This document shows, one piece after another, positions 27,614 through 35,653 of a stretch of DNA of 35,653 bases. Both the position numbers and the translations under genes were made by a program. Under the pieces are notes generated by a model. That model saw only the letters and a list, made by a program, of their open reading frames with translations. It searched no databases and was not told where the DNA came from. Within the stretch, counting starts at the first letter, position 1, and each line of letters starts with the position of its first letter. Origin of the DNA: Gammaproteobacteria bacterium (lineage in GTDB: Bacteria > Pseudomonadota > Gammaproteobacteria > Pseudomonadales > Azotimanducaceae); NCBI GenBank assembly GCA_009845835.1, contig VXYV01000108.1, forward strand, positions 1 through 35,653, read 5' to 3'.

Positions 27614-27912
27614 CTGAAGAACCACAAACCAAACGTAGCAAATCTTGGCGCTTACCTAAAAGACCAGAAACATCTGTCGAAGAATTTATTGAGCTAAAAC
27701 GAAGTTTTGTTCGTCGTTGTGTTAGTTATCTTGCAATGACATCTTTGTTTGTCGGAAGTCCCATTTTGATAGTGTATTTACTTCACCTAGAAAAGGTCGA
27801 CGAAGCTTTGCAGGTCTTCAACATTGTTTTGCCTATCGCTAGTGGGGTTATCGGGTACTGGTTTGCTGAACAACATATTCGCAGTCAGAACAGCGAAGAG
27901 AATCGCAAGTAA
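27610..27912 (+). CDS. Small two-helix membrane protein, transposon passenger
   Basis: 100 residues. A Lys/Arg-rich cytoplasmic start (about 1-37) is followed by two hydrophobic helices near residues 40-59 (SYLAMTSLFVGSPILIVYLL) and 70-84 (IVLPIASGVIGYWFA), then a short charged tail. The ATG overlaps the stop of the methyltransferase-HNH frame (ATGA), so translation is probably coupled to it and would drop when the poly-G tract is out of frame. No family recognised. Its position suggests a role tied to the fused enzyme, but that is inference only. Confidence 0.7.
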   Translation: MTEEPQTKRSKSWRLPKRPETSVEEFIELKRSFVRRCVSYLAMTSLFVGSPILIVYLLHLEKVDEALQVFNIVLPIASGVIGYWFAEQHIRSQNSEENRK

Positions 27913-28035
27913 GAATAGTAGCAAACAATGTATAAACTCATTGTCTAAAAACCATTCCAAAAAAGACATATCTTCATTTTGATCAGGGGTCGTCTGCACG
28001 TTGAGTTCTCCGAGAAGTTATAATTGTTCTCGGTT

Positions 28036-28215
28036 ATGAAACCCATGCTTGATCCAAAAAAGCATTTAGTAGGTGCAACACCGGAGAGTTTGGCACGGGC
28101 GTTATTGCGTCCGCGTCATGGCGCTCAGGCCGTTGTCGGCGATAAGGTCGGTGCGCAGAAGGTTGCGACCGACCAGTCGAAGGACGGTGTCGCGCATTTG
28201 CCCGAGAGTTCCTAG
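28036..28215 (+). CDS. Possible small ORF, antisense to the transposase 3' end
   Basis: 59 residues starting MKPMLDPKKHLVGATPESLA and continuing RALLRPRHGAQAVVGDKV. The ATPESLARALLRP stretch looks coding to me and recalls short hypothetical proteins, but I cannot verify that here. Its last third (28102-28215) lies opposite the end of the transposase. No Shine-Dalgarno is visible; a 7-bp stem hairpin (CCGAGAA/TTCTCGG, 28010-28033) immediately precedes the ATG. It could equally be a shadow frame. Confidence 0.35.
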   Translation: MKPMLDPKKHLVGATPESLARALLRPRHGAQAVVGDKVGAQKVATDQSKDGVAHLPESS

Positions 28216-29076
28216 CTCTCTGATGTTGTGCTTACCTGCAAACTCTTGAACATATCGGTTTAAGTGCTTGGGACTGATCTTGTGGAACGTGCCTTTGTGG
28301 GCTCGTTTCAACATTGACCAGAACGATTCTAAGCCGTTGGTGTGTACCATTTCTCGCACAAATTCCCCTACCGAGTGTTTAACACTTTCATGGAAGTATT
28401 TAGCAGCTAGGCGATAATACGCTGGCGATTCATCGGTGTAGATTATAGCCCCACGTTGAGTATTCTCATCGACAAAGTCAGTCAGAGTGTTTGAGTTAGT
28501 GTTGCGTACTACTCTTGCACGTACCTGATTACTGGCACGATCCTTCGCTCCGACAACAGCAGTTTTACCCACCTTGCCACGTCCTGCTTTCAGTTTCTTC
28601 GAAGCGTGTTTGTTTTCTTCCTTCCCGCCAACGTAGGTTTCGTCGACTTCTACTGGCCCAGCGAATCCGTTCTTTAATTCTCCCGCCCAGGCTTCACGGA
28701 TGCGATGGAGCATAAACCATGCGGTCGGTTGTGATACCCCTAGATCACGATGGAGTTTCATACTCGACACACTTTTGAGATTCGTCAGGCAGAGATAAAT
28801 TGCAATCGCCCACTTACGCAAAGGAATAGGTGAACGTGCTAGTGAAGTATTGGTTCGGACACTAAAGTATGAACGACAGGATTTACACCAATACGGCATT
28901 GGTTTTTTGTTCTTGACTTCTTTGGTTTCAGTGCTACCGCACTTACGACACGTTCGTTCTTCCGACCAGTAGATTGATTCAAACCACTTAGTCGCGGCGT
29001 CGTCGTCAGGAAACAGCTCGAACAGTTCGAGTATCGTTAGACCTTGTCGATGGGATTTTCCAGGTGCTTTTGACAT
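28102..29076 (-). CDS. IS1595-family transposase
   Basis: 324 residues. An N-terminal zinc ribbon (CRKCGSTE ... YWCKSCRSYFS) is followed by a helix-turn-helix-like region (KLHRDLGVSQPTAWFMLHR) and the ISXO2-type catalytic domain. Catalytic segments are VEVDETYVGGKE, IIYTDESPAYY, and VHTNGLESFWSMLKRAHKGT followed by HLNRYVQEF, the DD-N/E arrangement of the family. The frame opens at TTG 29097, but ATG 29076 has AAGGA eight bases upstream and is chosen. The gene is intact, so the element may be mobile now. It converges on the passenger genes. Confidence 0.94.
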   Translation of the reverse strand: MSKAPGKSHRQGLTILELFELFPDDDAATKWFESIYWSEERTCRKCGSTETKEVKNKKPMPYWCKSCRSYFSVRTNTSLARSPIPLRKWAIAIYLCLTNLKSVSSMKLHRDLGVSQPTAWFMLHRIREAWAGELKNGFAGPVEVDETYVGGKEENKHASKKLKAGRGKVGKTAVVGAKDRASNQVRARVVRNTNSNTLTDFVDENTQRGAIIYTDESPAYYRLAAKYFHESVKHSVGEFVREMVHTNGLESFWSMLKRAHKGTFHKISPKHLNRYVQEFAGKHNIRELGTLGQMRDTVLRLVGRNLLRTDLIADNGLSAMTRTQ

Positions 29077-29105
29077 TTCAAATTCCTTATAATTCAATAC
29101 GTATT

Positions 29106-29133
29106 ATGTTACGAATTAAATCTAATTTGTCAA
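29106..29133 (-). promoter_or_regulatory. Putative transposase promoter, -35 inside the right inverted repeat
   Basis: Read on the minus strand: TTGACA (29133-29128), 16-bp spacer, TAACAT (29111-29106). The -10 matches TATAAT at four of six positions. It mirrors the left-end promoter because the -35 is part of the shared repeat. The transposase ATG is 30 bases further on. Confidence 0.45.
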
Positions 29134-29151
29134 GTCAAGTTTATAATTCCC
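29124..29151. repeat. Right terminal inverted repeat of the IS1595-type element
   Basis: 28 bp, the exact reverse complement of 26224-26251, directly followed by the target-site copy AAATAAAT at 29152-29159. Confidence 0.96.
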
Positions 29152-29159
29152 AAATAAAT

Positions 29160-29417
29160 AAATTTCACCTGAACTATTTACAGGCTAAATATTTTTCTAG
29201 TACCAACGTGTTTATGAGAATAATATTGCAATATTTAATTTGAAATTAGAAATACCTTGCATTTAAGCTTAAACACTACTCCTTGAAATTGTGGTCATTT
29301 CAGTTTACAATCAACACAGGTTGATTTTTTTCTTCACATTGAAAACTCTGTATTTACGAAGAAACTTAGAGTCACATACCTATTTTCAGACTCAATCAAA
29401 CGAGAACACGTAAGAAT
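29160..29417. other. AT-rich leader region upstream of the protease locus
   Basis: No ORF of note. It holds a 14-bp palindrome AATATTGCAATATT (29222-29235) and a terminator-like hairpin, AATCAAC-ACAG-GTTGATT (29309-29326), running into T residues to 29331. Lying 86 bases before the next ATG, the hairpin could end stray transcription from the transposon or act in the 5' leader. Confidence 0.45.
29309..29331 (+). terminator. Weak intrinsic terminator-like hairpin
   Basis: A 7-bp stem with a 4-base loop followed by a T-run, but with only two G-C pairs. No gene ends just upstream on this strand, which makes its role uncertain. Confidence 0.35.
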
Positions 29418-30116
29418 ATGAAAACACTTCAAAACAAATCTTTATCTTCCTCACGACTTTGGGTATTCGCTGTTGTCGGCACTCTGCTAATTGCGACCAT
29501 AACCATCATCTTTGTGGTTAGTCAACCATTCGGTTCAAATAAAGATACCGCGCATCACAGTCAAACTGAAAACGCGACTACGAAACTTGCATCACAAACA
29601 ATGACCGAACTTTCGGAACCTCAATCGCCGTACCCACCTCGGCAAACTCGTTCCGCCTGGTATGGACTAAGCGACAACGAGATCGAGTCTATCAAAGAGT
29701 CTAGTACATACCCGCCGGAGACTGAGTATGTCAAACTCACTGGCGAATACGATAAATGGCTGCTTGGTACCCCCGTGGAAGTATTGATACCGCATATACC
29801 GGAGACATTTGAAGCTTTGGTCGAGAGAATTAAACCAAATGGGTTTGGTAGTACCACGATATACGCTGGGCCTGCTAACCAAGAAGACGTGTTTGAACAA
29901 CTCATTATTACTTATAGCGCAACGGGTGCTTTAGCCCAAGTGCAAACTACAGCTGGCTCGTATGAAATGAGTCAATTAGTTGGTTCAGATGATATCGCCG
30001 GAATAATTCCCTCAGAAGTACTACATAACAACCAAGATTTTACCCTTGAAGATACGGGTAAAGCTCTCCGCGATCGACATTCCGATGCAATTTATGTTCC
30101 GAGACGTGAGGAGTAA
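29418..30116 (+). CDS. Membrane-anchored or secreted protein of unknown function
   Basis: 232 residues. One N-terminal hydrophobic segment (about 14-35, LWVFAVVGTLLIATITIIFV) is followed by a polar Thr/Ser/Asn linker to about residue 70 and then a compact domain containing SAWYGLSDNEIESI, DKWLLGTPVEVLIP and FGSTTIYAGP. I recognise no family. It ends three bases before the giant protease frame, whose GAGGAG ribosome site lies in its last codons, so the two are probably co-expressed. A partner, inhibitor or pro-domain role is possible but not shown. ATG 29418 is the only sensible start. Confidence 0.75.
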   Translation: MKTLQNKSLSSSRLWVFAVVGTLLIATITIIFVVSQPFGSNKDTAHHSQTENATTKLASQTMTELSEPQSPYPPRQTRSAWYGLSDNEIESIKESSTYPPETEYVKLTGEYDKWLLGTPVEVLIPHIPETFEALVERIKPNGFGSTTIYAGPANQEDVFEQLIITYSATGALAQVQTTAGSYEMSQLVGSDDIAGIIPSEVLHNNQDFTLEDTGKALRDRHSDAIYVPRREE

Positions 30117-30119
30117 CTT

Positions 30120-33100
30120 ATGTATTTGAAGGCTAGCAACCTCTTTTCCCCTTGTTTAACTAACCGGAATACCTTTATGAAAAAACTGTTACACTGGGTT
30201 TTACCCGTTTGTGTTATTTTTCTTTCGATGTCACTCGCAGCCCAATTTCAATGGGCGCGTGTTGGAATCCAATGTCCTTGTACCTTAGAGAGTGAAGATG
30301 GTAAGACTGCTTCAGTCAAACTAGCGGTACAAAATTTTGAAGGGGTAGATACCGACAAGTTGTATATTACACTTGCAATGACAGGGCATTTTGAGGATCC
30401 AGACTTGCATCGTCGCGGAACCGTTTTACTTGGAACGACTAGTCTAGAGCAAGCGTTACCAGGGTTCTCCAAACTTAGGGCAGCTGAGTATGAAGTGGAA
30501 TTAGGAGAACTGCCTAAGGGGCGAGTGTTTTTGGAAGTTGTACTCCACGAAGGTCCTCGAATTAATCCTAATTCTCTATTGGATTTTGTGTGGTTTGAAG
30601 GTGAAATCGAGTCACCGTTTACAGCCGTTTCAAAAATGGACATGAACTTCTTGATTGATACAGATCATGATGGAGTCGACGACGTTAATGAACGTTTTAT
30701 GGGGACCGATCCCAATGATGCAACTAACTCACCGGACACACCTATCATCGATGTAGCGGTACTTTATGACCGGAGGATTAGGGACAACTATGCAGAAGGG
30801 GACGCTAGACATGTAGCCTCCCACATTTTTAACACGACGAACTTTTACTTTCAGAATAGTGGTATTGACAAACAATATCGAATCGTCGGTTTTCGAGACG
30901 ATACTGAGATTCCAGAGATTCTACGAGGATTCTTTTTGCCCGGGCCACAAAAACAAACAGTACAAGAAGAATTCGGTGCTGATTTAATTGTAGTATTCCA
31001 TCCTCCATCGGGAGGATTGGGGGGTATAGCAGAAGATATAGGCGGCTGGCGTGGACGGGGCTTTATCCATGAACGTTCACGGGCTATTTTGACGCATGTG
31101 TATCTCAATCCAGCGTTGTTTCCTATCAATGTAACCGCACACGAAATTGGTCATCTCATTGGTTTGGGGCACTCTTATCTTCAGGGTGCAATTGGGACCT
31201 ACTATTGGTCTAGAGGCCATGGAATTAACAATAGATTTGGCACAATCATGACTTACGCTAACTTGTACCGTGGTATCGACATTGACAAGTTTTCTAATCC
31301 CGATATCGATTGTAATGGCGAGCCTTGTGGTATTTCTCAAGAATTGACCAATCACGAGAGAAGCGCGAATTCGGTACTTTCTTCCAACATTACTAGATTC
31401 CAAGTTGCGAGTACTGGCACCCCACCCGCTGGATTTGATTTTGATGGAGATGGTATAGATGCAGTAAATGATGCCTTCCCTGTCGACCCCAACGAATGGG
31501 CAGATACTGATGGCGATGGCTGGGGTGATAACAGTGATTTGTTTCCAGAGGATCCGACTGAATGGGCAGATTTTGATGGCGACGGTATTGGCAACAACAA
31601 GGACCCAGACATAGACAATGATGGAGTCGATAATCTTTACGATCATGATCCATTCGATTCAACTATCCAAATGGTTAATCTTCGACGGATTGTTAGCTTG
31701 GATAAAGATGCTATGTTTGGTTATGCAGTTACATTGATTAATGATGTAACTGGTGATGGCGAAGCAGATGTAGCTGTTGCAGCACCTCATTTCGATAGTA
31801 GCTCTTACGAAAGTGTTGGGCAAATAAATTTGTTTTCTGTATCTGGAACGGATTGGGACACGATGTTTATACAGGATGGAAAACCACTTTCTACTGTAAA
31901 TCTAGATGCCATTCAATCATCAGACACATCATGGGTTATTCATGGCAGTGCCGAACACGATGAGTTAGGCTTATACATAGACTATTTACCAGCCACCGAT
32001 GATGGTTATCCGGATCATTTAGTAGCTTCCTATAGAAATAGTTTTGTATTGATTCAATCTGATCACGATTCTTTACAAGCATTTGACCAATTAGATGGTA
32101 CTAATGATAGAAACATTCACATCGAACATTGCAACGCAAGCGATTCCTGCTGGTTCATTGGTGATAATCCCGATTTCAAATTACATGGTTTTGTGGAAAT
32201 CGCAGAACGAGACTACGATGGTATATCTGATCTAGCAGTACTCGGCTCGAGATATAACGCAAATGATTTGAGTTTGTACCTCTTAACGACTAAAGGCATC
32301 AAATCATTTGATGGGGCAACTGGAACGACTAATGCACTTGATACTCTTATTGCCAACATACCCTATTGTTTTCGGGTGGACATGGGAGAATTTCAAGATG
32401 AAGCAGCAGTCTTTAACCTTGGTTCAGTTACGGGTGACATTTATCCAGCTATTGGCGTTTCGTTTGAACGAACACGATTTTCGGGACCATCTAGTATTAT
32501 GGAGGGTGGTTCCCTGTATGTGCTAAATACAGATCTAGTTGCAATATGGGATATCGTCGATGCAGCGCAAGACGGTGTTGTCGAAGTAAGTGAACTTCTT
32601 CAACCCGGATACGGATCTTACAAATTTTCGTCTGATTTTGTGCAAGCTTTCGGAGACGTTGTACATCCAACACCGGATATCGATGCCGATGGTAGAGATG
32701 AAATTATGATCTGGAATGGAGACGCGACCCGCCATTACGTTGTCGGTAGTTCCAGTTTGGATGCAGTAGATGTCGCGGACGGAATAGTAGACGGAACGGG
32801 ACGATTAAGTACTGCCACAGCCGCTATTGACAACGTTTGGGTTTACACTTCGTTTCAACTACGAAGTAAGCACGCTGCGGGATTGTTGCAATCTGACACT
32901 GCGGGACAAGATAGTTATTCGTTTAATCATGCAACATTCAGTCAAGGTGTAACGTTCTCACTCAATGACATTATTAACCATGACAACTCAGAGGAATCTA
33001 GGCGCGACGGAAACTTTTCCATCTATGACACACTAAGTGCTGTCGATACGAATGTATTCAACGCAATCATTGGACTGCGAGCAACTTCAATGATTACTGG

Positions 33101-35552
33101 AATTACTTCACTCAATGATCTCGACGGGGATAATCAATTGGACTTCTTGTTTGCTCATCATGTTGAAGAAGATGACTACTATTTGCATAGTGGATTGAAT
33201 TTTTTGTATACAGCTTCTTATAGTGCGATTGATAGGGCAGATGGTGTTATAAACAACTTTCTGGCCTTGCACAACAATTTAGACGATACCGACGCGGACG
33301 GTATCTTAAACTTAAAAGACGACGACGACGATAACGATAGTGCTTTAGACAGCTATGATGCGTATCCGATGCATACCATAGCAATTTACGACCGTGACGG
33401 CGATCGTATTGCTGATGTGATTGATGCATTTCCGACCAATGCATCTTTTTCCGAAGATACGGATCGTGATGGTATCCCCGATGAAGTTGATCCTGACTTA
33501 GATGGCGACGGGATTGCCAATCATCTAGATGAATCACCTGAAGATTCTGACAATGATGGGATCTCAAATCGTTTCGATCCGGACGACGATAACGACGGCG
33601 TGGTAGATACCGAAGATGCTTTTCCACTTAATCCGAATGAACAATACGATACTGATGGCGATGGTTATGGCGACAATCAAGACGCCTTTGCGAACGATGC
33701 GACGGAATGGTTAGATTCAGACGGGGACGGAATCGGTAACAACCGTGATACAGACGACGACAACGATGGGTATGCTGACGTCAATGATCGTTACCCATTG
33801 AACGCCCTTGAATGGGCGGATTCTGATGGTGATGGTCTTGGCGACAACGCGGATCCATTTCCGAATAATCGGTTTGAGTGGCAAGATGAAAATAATGATG
33901 GGATCGGAGATAATTTTGCAGGTGCAAAGATCGAAAGTTATCGGATCGAATCTGCATGGCAGCCTATTTCAAGACAACCGCGAAGCATACAGCCACTCAC
34001 CCTTTTTGGCTTCAACAAACCTAACGAACTGTCGATGTTAATTGTGGGTGGTAGTCCTGGATCACCGCGGGATTCACACTATCTTTTCGCGAAGTCTGAC
34101 ATTACAAGATTAGATGAAGCAGACAACACTCGCGATCACACTATACAAATCAATCAAGTTACGGAGAGTTTAGTTGGATGGGAGTTACGAACTTTCTATG
34201 GTGACTCACCTCCCTACTTCCGAACCGGAAGCACATCGTATGGTCAAAATGCTGATTCAGTGAAAAATCTTATTGTGCAAACTCCTTCCGCTAATGGATT
34301 CAACGGAGTCGTCAATATTTTGGTGGGCGACAATCTGTCTGAGGCAGATGTGTCAGACGGATTACAAGATCGCAAAATCAATTATGCGGGATGTTCGGAC
34401 TACGACGAGTGCATCAGTATCTATAACGATTTGGGTCAATGGGTACTTGGTTGGGGCGCGACATCAATACACGGACTGTTAGTCGACAACGAATCCTCCC
34501 TAATTTTGACTAATTATTACGCAACTCCACAAGGCACCCCACCAGATGAGAGCATACCATTAATGTTGATCATACCCATGAAGATATTACATGATTTATC
34601 TTCCGAACTAGAAGAGGGTCGTCTCGCATTAAGTGATGTCTTTAATGTCGACGGGGTTTACCAGATATTTGCCGAAACAAGCGCGAACAGTGATTCGTGG
34701 GCATCGATGGTAAAGCAGATACCTGATCTCGATCAAGACGGCGCGGATGATTTACTTCTTTCTGTCCCCTTAACAGGAGACACCTATGTATTAACATCTA
34801 GTGACATACGCGCGGTGCTGAATGATCCTGCATTAGCACAGGAACAATTGAGCATAAGTCATTTTAGGGCGAAACCGAATAGTTATCGCGTGGTGGGTAC
34901 GCCTACTTTTAACGAAGGTCATTTTGGATTTAGCGATAATTCCACAAGATTAGTACCGTTTTCCCACCCTAGCACGTACGAATCAATATTTGCGGTTGAC
35001 TTGACAGAACTAGCGATGCACGACAAGAATGACGGTACCGAAGACGGAATTGTGGAGAGTTTTGACATCGAAAATACCAAAGCGTGGAGAATAGATGGAA
35101 TTACCGGAGGCACGATTTGCTATGGAAGTGGAGAAAACTCGCAACCCAGTTTCCTCGGTGCGTATTCTACGTGGTTTTCGAACGAAATTCGCTATGCCTC
35201 ATTCGATGCCTTAGAAGCACAACTTGGTGCTGGTACAACTGAGAAAGCGGTCAACATCGTAGCTGCCATACAGTCGCGACAACCAGGAGCTTATGCAATC
35301 TCCGCTAGTTTTTACCAAGACTTAATCACTTGGGAACTAGGAGAGAGTTGCGTTTGGGATTGGAACGACGACGGCGAAGCTGACATTACTATTTCCCAAA
35401 CGCTACTGACTAATGACTTTAGCAGTGGAATTGGTTATGTCAATTTAGTTATGAGCTCAGATCTACCGGCTTTAGATTTACGAGATGGTGCGAAAGATAA
35501 TCGAGTAGACGTAACGATACTTTGGGAAAAAGCGCCTGAAGCTGAAGATTAG
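30120..35552 (+). CDS. Giant secreted metzincin-type metalloprotease with thrombospondin type 3 repeats
   Basis: 1810 residues from ATG 30120, which has GAGGAG six bases upstream; ATG 30177 (MKKLLHWVLPVCVIFLSMSL) would give a conventional signal peptide, so the first 19 residues are uncertain. Cleavage is likely near SLAAQ. The zinc motif HEIGHLIGLGH (residues 341-351) and Met-turn GTIMTYA (M377) mark a metzincin. Asp-rich thrombospondin type 3 calcium repeats fill about 438-517 and 1055-1268, with a single DTDHDGVDD earlier. Between and after them are long regions with FG-GAP/propeller-like pieces such as LINDVTGDGEADVAVAAP. No sortase, autotransporter or T9SS tail was seen, so export by the T2SS is a fair guess. 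Confidence 0.9.
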   Translation: MYLKASNLFSPCLTNRNTFMKKLLHWVLPVCVIFLSMSLAAQFQWARVGIQCPCTLESEDGKTASVKLAVQNFEGVDTDKLYITLAMTGHFEDPDLHRRGTVLLGTTSLEQALPGFSKLRAAEYEVELGELPKGRVFLEVVLHEGPRINPNSLLDFVWFEGEIESPFTAVSKMDMNFLIDTDHDGVDDVNERFMGTDPNDATNSPDTPIIDVAVLYDRRIRDNYAEGDARHVASHIFNTTNFYFQNSGIDKQYRIVGFRDDTEIPEILRGFFLPGPQKQTVQEEFGADLIVVFHPPSGGLGGIAEDIGGWRGRGFIHERSRAILTHVYLNPALFPINVTAHEIGHLIGLGHSYLQGAIGTYYWSRGHGINNRFGTIMTYANLYRGIDIDKFSNPDIDCNGEPCGISQELTNHERSANSVLSSNITRFQVASTGTPPAGFDFDGDGIDAVNDAFPVDPNEWADTDGDGWGDNSDLFPEDPTEWADFDGDGIGNNKDPDIDNDGVDNLYDHDPFDSTIQMVNLRRIVSLDKDAMFGYAVTLINDVTGDGEADVAVAAPHFDSSSYESVGQINLFSVSGTDWDTMFIQDGKPLSTVNLDAIQSSDTSWVIHGSAEHDELGLYIDYLPATDDGYPDHLVASYRNSFVLIQSDHDSLQAFDQLDGTNDRNIHIEHCNASDSCWFIGDNPDFKLHGFVEIAERDYDGISDLAVLGSRYNANDLSLYLLTTKGIKSFDGATGTTNALDTLIANIPYCFRVDMGEFQDEAAVFNLGSVTGDIYPAIGVSFERTRFSGPSSIMEGGSLYVLNTDLVAIWDIVDAAQDGVVEVSELLQPGYGSYKFSSDFVQAFGDVVHPTPDIDADGRDEIMIWNGDATRHYVVGSSSLDAVDVADGIVDGTGRLSTATAAIDNVWVYTSFQLRSKHAAGLLQSDTAGQDSYSFNHATFSQGVTFSLNDIINHDNSEESRRDGNFSIYDTLSAVDTNVFNAIIGLRATSMITGITSLNDLDGDNQLDFLFAHHVEEDDYYLHSGLNFLYTASYSAIDRADGVINNFLALHNNLDDTDADGILNLKDDDDDNDSALDSYDAYPMHTIAIYDRDGDRIADVIDAFPTNASFSEDTDRDGIPDEVDPDLDGDGIANHLDESPEDSDNDGISNRFDPDDDNDGVVDTEDAFPLNPNEQYDTDGDGYGDNQDAFANDATEWLDSDGDGIGNNRDTDDDNDGYADVNDRYPLNALEWADSDGDGLGDNADPFPNNRFEWQDENNDGIGDNFAGAKIESYRIESAWQPISRQPRSIQPLTLFGFNKPNELSMLIVGGSPGSPRDSHYLFAKSDITRLDEADNTRDHTIQINQVTESLVGWELRTFYGDSPPYFRTGSTSYGQNADSVKNLIVQTPSANGFNGVVNILVGDNLSEADVSDGLQDRKINYAGCSDYDECISIYNDLGQWVLGWGATSIHGLLVDNESSLILTNYYATPQGTPPDESIPLMLIIPMKILHDLSSELEEGRLALSDVFNVDGVYQIFAETSANSDSWASMVKQIPDLDQDGADDLLLSVPLTGDTYVLTSSDIRAVLNDPALAQEQLSISHFRAKPNSYRVVGTPTFNEGHFGFSDNSTRLVPFSHPSTYESIFAVDLTELAMHDKNDGTEDGIVESFDIENTKAWRIDGITGGTICYGSGENSQPSFLGAYSTWFSNEIRYASFDALEAQLGAGTTEKAVNIVAAIQSRQPGAYAISASFYQDLITWELGESCVWDWNDDGEADITISQTLLTNDFSSGIGYVNLVMSSDLPALDLRDGAKDNRVDVTILWEKAPEAED
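33282..33918 (+). repeat. Tandem thrombospondin type 3 coding repeats, second block
   Basis: About nine degenerate units of the DxDxDGxxD type, for example DTDGDGYGDNQDAF and DSDGDGIGNNRDTDDDNDG, often followed by a (F/Y)P...N.EW spacer. A related shorter block is at about 31431-31670. The Asp-rich coding also opens long but meaningless minus-strand frames here. Confidence 0.85.
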
Positions 35553-35596
35553 CTGAAGCAAAACCGACGAAAGTTGGTAAATATTTAACTTGAATG

Positions 35597-35628
35597 AGAA
35601 GCGAGTCTGGTGGCTCGCTTCTTTTTTT
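35597..35628 (+). terminator. Intrinsic terminator after the metalloprotease gene
   Basis: Perfect 8-bp stem GAAGCGAG (35598-35605) / CTCGCTTC (35614-35621), loop TCTGGTGG, then seven T. It lies 45 bases after the protease stop codon. Confidence 0.93.
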
Positions 35629-35653
35629 GGTAGCTTATTGAACGGTTCGTGTC

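Larger units (their letters stand above)
26216..29159. mobile_element. IS1595-family element with passenger genes and 8-bp target duplication
   Basis: The element proper runs 26224-29151 (2928 bp). Its ends are perfect 28-bp inverted repeats beginning GGGAATTATAAACTTGACTT, at 26224-26251 and 29124-29151. Outside them the 8 bases AAATAAAT occur at both 26216-26223 and 29152-29159, a direct target duplication of the length known for the IS1595 family. Inside are a methyltransferase-HNH gene, a small membrane protein gene, perhaps a third small ORF, and a minus-strand IS1595-type transposase. The perfect repeats and duplication suggest recent insertion. It sits between the ABC exporter promoter region and a secreted protease locus and interrupts no recognisable gene. 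Confidence 0.95.

Noticed and set aside
27941..28101. Intrinsic terminators between the convergent passenger and transposase genes
   Set aside because: Several small stems exist (for example 28010-28033), but none is followed by a T-run on the relevant strand.
31077..31662. Long minus-strand frames opposite the thrombospondin repeats
   Set aside because: They arise from the Asp-rich repeat coding on the plus strand and show low-complexity content with no domain.
33247..33627. Minus-strand frame rich in His/Arg/Tyr
   Set aside because: A shadow of the second calcium-repeat block; its composition is an artefact of GAT/GAC codons read in reverse.

Overview
The window looks like a chromosomal segment of a Gram-negative bacterium, most likely a gammaproteobacterium. 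The reasons are a gspEFGHIJKLM type II secretion (T2SS) operon in the usual proteobacterial order, an RND/MMPL transporter paired with a LolA-like periplasmic protein, and secreted or envelope proteins with signal peptides. Many genes overlap by 1-4 bases and several start with TTG. No rRNA, tRNA or CRISPR array was seen. The taxonomic call is inference.

Layout. 119-1800: etfB-etfA, the electron transfer flavoprotein. 1835-2821 (minus): pyrB. 3024-10636: T2SS genes gspE, F, G, H, I, J, K, L and M in one overlapping operon; gspC, gspD, gspN and the prepilin peptidase are absent, and the prepilin leader of gspJ has no ordinary start codon. 11123-12219: a membrane-anchored helical-repeat protein gene split by a one-base frameshift. 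12234-14242 (minus): kynU and kynA for tryptophan catabolism; a kynurenine formamidase-like hydrolase at 20082 could supply the missing middle step. 14524-18833: an MpaB-type oxygenase, an RND/MMPL transporter and a LolA-like protein in tandem, followed by a convergent squalene/phytoene synthase. 20941-26016 (minus): an MFS exporter and a heterodimeric ABC exporter.

The most striking part is 26216-29159, a complete IS1595-type mobile element. It has 28-bp perfect terminal inverted repeats and an 8-bp target duplication (AAATAAAT). As well as its transposase it carries a DNA methyltransferase fused to an HNH nuclease domain, a small two-helix membrane protein and possibly a third small ORF. 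The methyltransferase reading frame is broken at an 11-G tract and would be restored with 10 G, the pattern of a phase-variable ON/OFF switch. Each inverted repeat contains TTGACA followed at 16 bp by a -10-like hexamer, so the transposon ends appear to supply inward promoters; the left one would give a leaderless methyltransferase mRNA.

29418-35552: a membrane-anchored protein of unknown function and a giant secreted metzincin-type metalloprotease with two blocks of thrombospondin type 3 calcium-binding repeats and two propeller-like regions. It is a plausible substrate of the secretion system in the same window. A clear intrinsic terminator follows it.
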